A stretch of 64,000 nt of DNA, from contig NZ_OY771649.1 in assembly GCF_963674925.1 (NCBI RefSeq), positions 496,001-560,000 of the forward strand, in the 5' to 3' direction. Below, piece by piece: positions 62,016 to 64,000 of the stretch. A program made the translations under genes and the position numbers. Origin of the DNA: an uncultured Draconibacterium sp. GTDB taxonomy: Bacteria > Bacteroidota > Bacteroidia > Bacteroidales > Prolixibacteraceae. How positions within the stretch are numbered: the stretch's first letter is position 1; each line of letters starts with the position of its first letter. Below the pieces are notes generated by a model, which had not been told where the DNA came from, made no database searches, and was given only the letters and a program-made list of their open reading frames with translations.

Positions 62016-63258
62016 ATCCCTGCAGAGAATAGTTGTTTTTGATAATTGTCTTGTTTTTTTCTGTAATATGCGACGTTACGTCACTAAACAAAGTGTTTAA
62101 GATGGGATTTTGTTCAAATAGCTTTTGTTTTTCTATCTTTCCGCTAATAACTTCACGGATGATTTCCATCTGCATTTTTAAGTTCAAATCTTTAAAATCG
62201 GTTTTAATTCCGGGGATATTCAACTTATAATAAAGTGTAGGGAAGCTAAAACCATCGTCTTTAAAATCGCGGGTGATAAAATCAATATCGCGACCAACCA
62301 CGGGCGTATCCAGCAACCAGGGTTCGAGATACACCATTCCAAATCCTTCTTTATAACTTGTGGTGATGCAGAAATCGCTTCCTCGTAACAATTTTTCAAA
62401 GTTGACTTTCGTACCGGCTTCAAACACAATGTCAATCCCGTGATCAGTGCAGAATTTCATCCATTGGTTGTACATATCAATTTCAACCGGATTTTGTGGA
62501 GGTTGTGTTACCGCGAAATTTGCACGATGCCGGAATAGTATCGATAGCAGAATAAATTCACCAATATTTTTTCGTTGAATTACACGAACCGGGTACGTTA
62601 CCAAAAGTTTGTCGGCATCGATACTTAACTCTTCACAAACGGCTTGTTTGGCCTCCGCTTTTTCAGGCAAATCTTCCGATGTATTAAAGGTTACCGGATT
62701 TGGGAGCCATTCAATACGTTCTTCTGTTACTCCAAGGTCTTTTATACGATCAAAGTCAAACGAATTTAGCACACCAAAATGATAGTTAGGCAACTTTGGA
62801 TACAACACTTCGTTAATATCCTGCGAAAAATTACCATAGATAATTTCTTCCAGAAATGAATAATTGCTGGGGCGGTCTTCGGCAAAATCGTGGGCGTGGT
62901 TAAACACCTTGACACCTTCTTTGGCCAGCAAATAAACCGCATAAGTAACAATCGGGTTTTTACCGAGATTCAGGTTGTGAAAATGTAAAACGGTATCAGG
63001 AGAAAGGTGCATGCTAATTGCAGCATGTATTTTATGCAACATTTCCTTTGCTTCCTGCTCTGTGTATTGCCGGCGATCGAGATAATCCAATTCGGGAATA
63101 ATATGCAGCCCGGCATTTTTTGATGTTATTGTACTGGTATCGGGGCAGGCACCCACCAAAACTTTTATCTCTTCGCCTTGCAGGCTGTCGATTTGCGATT
63201 CAATAATCCTGGTAACACCACCGGGATTTAAATGACTATGTGCGATTACTACTGGCAT
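61972..63258 (-). CDS. GT4-type glycosyltransferase (second), first gene of the glucosylglycerate operon
   Basis: A GT-B glycosyltransferase of 428 residues. 'VVIAHSHLNPGGVTRIIESQ' is the N-terminal Gly-rich acceptor loop; the donor domain shows 'LVTYPVRVIQRKNIGEFILL' and the E-x7-E signature 'YKEGFGMVYLEPWLLDTPVV'. It is cytoplasmic, without a signal or membrane helix. It starts 91 bases from the divergent creatininase gene and leads a five-gene operon. The reaction is unknown. It differs from the other GT4 in this operon, so two distinct transfers may take place. Confidence 0.85.
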   Translation of the reverse strand: MPVVIAHSHLNPGGVTRIIESQIDSLQGEEIKVLVGACPDTSTITSKNAGLHIIPELDYLDRRQYTEQEAKEMLHKIHAAISMHLSPDTVLHFHNLNLGKNPIVTYAVYLLAKEGVKVFNHAHDFAEDRPSNYSFLEEIIYGNFSQDINEVLYPKLPNYHFGVLNSFDFDRIKDLGVTEERIEWLPNPVTFNTSEDLPEKAEAKQAVCEELSIDADKLLVTYPVRVIQRKNIGEFILLSILFRHRANFAVTQPPQNPVEIDMYNQWMKFCTDHGIDIVFEAGTKVNFEKLLRGSDFCITTSYKEGFGMVYLEPWLLDTPVVGRDIDFITRDFKDDGFSFPTLYYKLNIPGIKTDFKDLNLKMQMEIIREVISGKIEKQKLFEQNPILNTLFSDVTSHITEKNKTIIKNNYSLQGYGIKLQKRYKKMVG

Positions 63259-63349
63259 GTTGTAAGTTTATGTATAAAAATAGGAAATCGTTGCTAAAAT
63301 GTTTCTAAGAATCTATTTTTATGGAAATATTAACTAAAACCTAAGACCT

Positions 63350-64000
63350 ATGAAAAAAGTTGCCACCTTATTGCTTTTGGCCATCTCCACGTTTGTATCT
63401 GCACAGGATTTGTCGTATCGCCTGGAAGAATTAACCGCGCCCGATTTTATTAAAGCTGTTGAAAAGAGTTCAAAAACCTGCATTATTCCTATTGGAGTAA
63501 TGGAAAAACATGGCGCTCAACTGCCATTGGGTACCGACCTTTATTTGTCGCGCGAATATTCGTTAAGGGCAGCTGAACAGGAATATACAGTAGTGTTTCC
63601 GTGGTACTATTTTAGCCAGATAAACGAGGCCCGTCATCAGCCGGGTACTATTTCGTATTCGCCCGAACTGATATGGAAAATGTTACAGGAAACCTTGGAT
63701 GAACTACATCGCAATGGTTTTGAAAAGATCATAATCGTAAACGGCCACGGAGGAAACAATGCTTTTCTGAATTATTTTGGAATGGCGCAGCTTTCAGAAC
63801 CACGAGGATATTCACTTTACTGGTTTCGCCCGGAAGATAGCAAAGAGCTTAATGAAAAAGCTGAAGCTTTAACGCGACACGATCCGTATGATGCACATGC
63901 CGGAAACAGTGAAACTTCGGCAATGGTTGCTGCACAACCCGATGTGGTACATGTTGATCGGGCTAAACAACAATCAGGAGTTAATCAGGACCGCATGAAA
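63350..64000 (+). CDS. Creatininase-family amidohydrolase, exported; 3'-truncated by window edge
   Basis: The frame runs from ATG 63350 to the end of the window (217 codons) with no stop. A signal peptide 'MKKVATLLLLAISTFVSAQ' precedes the creatininase fold. Metal-site motifs are visible: 'IPIGVMEKHGAQLPLGTD' (Glu and His, then Asp), 'IIVNGHGGNNAFL' and 'AHAGNSETSAMVA' (His and Glu). Family members hydrolyse cyclic amides such as creatinine or formamides in riboflavin and cofactor pathways; an exported version is of unknown substrate. It is divergent from the glucosylglycerate operon across 91 bases. Confidence 0.88.
   Translation, partial: MKKVATLLLLAISTFVSAQDLSYRLEELTAPDFIKAVEKSSKTCIIPIGVMEKHGAQLPLGTDLYLSREYSLRAAEQEYTVVFPWYYFSQINEARHQPGTISYSPELIWKMLQETLDELHRNGFEKIIIVNGHGGNNAFLNYFGMAQLSEPRGYSLYWFRPEDSKELNEKAEALTRHDPYDAHAGNSETSAMVAAQPDVVHVDRAKQQSGVNQDRMK

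Overview
The window is chromosomal DNA from a member of the Bacteroidota, most likely a marine or saline Bacteroidales/Marinilabiliales type (inference). The support is a SusC/SusD pair behind an ECF sigma factor and FecR anti-sigma, a giant protease with a type IX secretion (T9SS) C-terminal sorting domain, a DUF5916 outer-membrane protein, promoters fitting the Bacteroidota pattern TTG-N17-23-TAnnTTTG, and little sign of Shine-Dalgarno use. I found no rRNA, tRNA, insertion sequence, phage gene or CRISPR array. Both ends cut genes: a TolC-type gene on the left and a creatininase-family gene on the right.

Layout. 1-4.9 kb: three-gene RND efflux operon (TolC, membrane-fusion lipoprotein, RND pump). 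5.1-8.0 kb: a GT39-type glycosyltransferase apparently split by a frameshift, a peroxiredoxin and a small exported protein. 8.3-16.9 kb: a 2449-residue S8 protease carrying 18 tandem 74-residue repeats, and an upstream lipoprotein. 17.2-19.1 kb: a LuxR-type regulator with a degenerate receiver, then rpsF-rpsR-rplI. 19.4-23.0 kb: a biotin-dependent acyl-CoA carboxylase operon. 23.2-27.3 kb: DUF5916 protein and MATE transporter. 27.9-37.0 kb: a zinc alcohol dehydrogenase facing a seven-gene sugar-acid operon (LacI regulator, mannonate-type SDR, PfkB kinase, LarA-like nickel epimerase, Gfo/Idh oxidoreductase, PdxB-like dehydrogenase, 6-phosphogluconate dehydrogenase). 37.1-38.0 kb: a stand-alone E2 acyltransferase catalytic domain. 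38.3-46.6 kb: sigma/FecR/SusC/SusD plus an exported Gfo/Idh protein. 46.6-53.4 kb: NhaC antiporter and a 1713-residue TPR-like repeat protein. 53.5-56.4 kb: an unknown protein and an M28 peptidase. 56.5-63.3 kb: a five-gene glucosylglycerate-type operon (GH13_18 phosphorylase, GT81 synthase, two GT4 enzymes, HAD phosphatase).

Two gene sets stand out as possible systems. The sugar-acid operon pairs a LarA-family epimerase with a mannonate SDR, a PfkB kinase and 6-phosphogluconate dehydrogenase. No mannonate dehydratase or KDPG aldolase is present in the window, which suggests a route from hexuronates through gluconate into the pentose phosphate pathway. The 56.5-63.3 kb operon holds enzymes expected both to make and to phosphorolyse glucosylglycerate, plus two extra glycosyltransferases that may extend it. 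Other points of interest are two genes whose N-termini imply AUA start codons, recent exact duplications in both giant repeat proteins, and a probable leaderless MATE mRNA.
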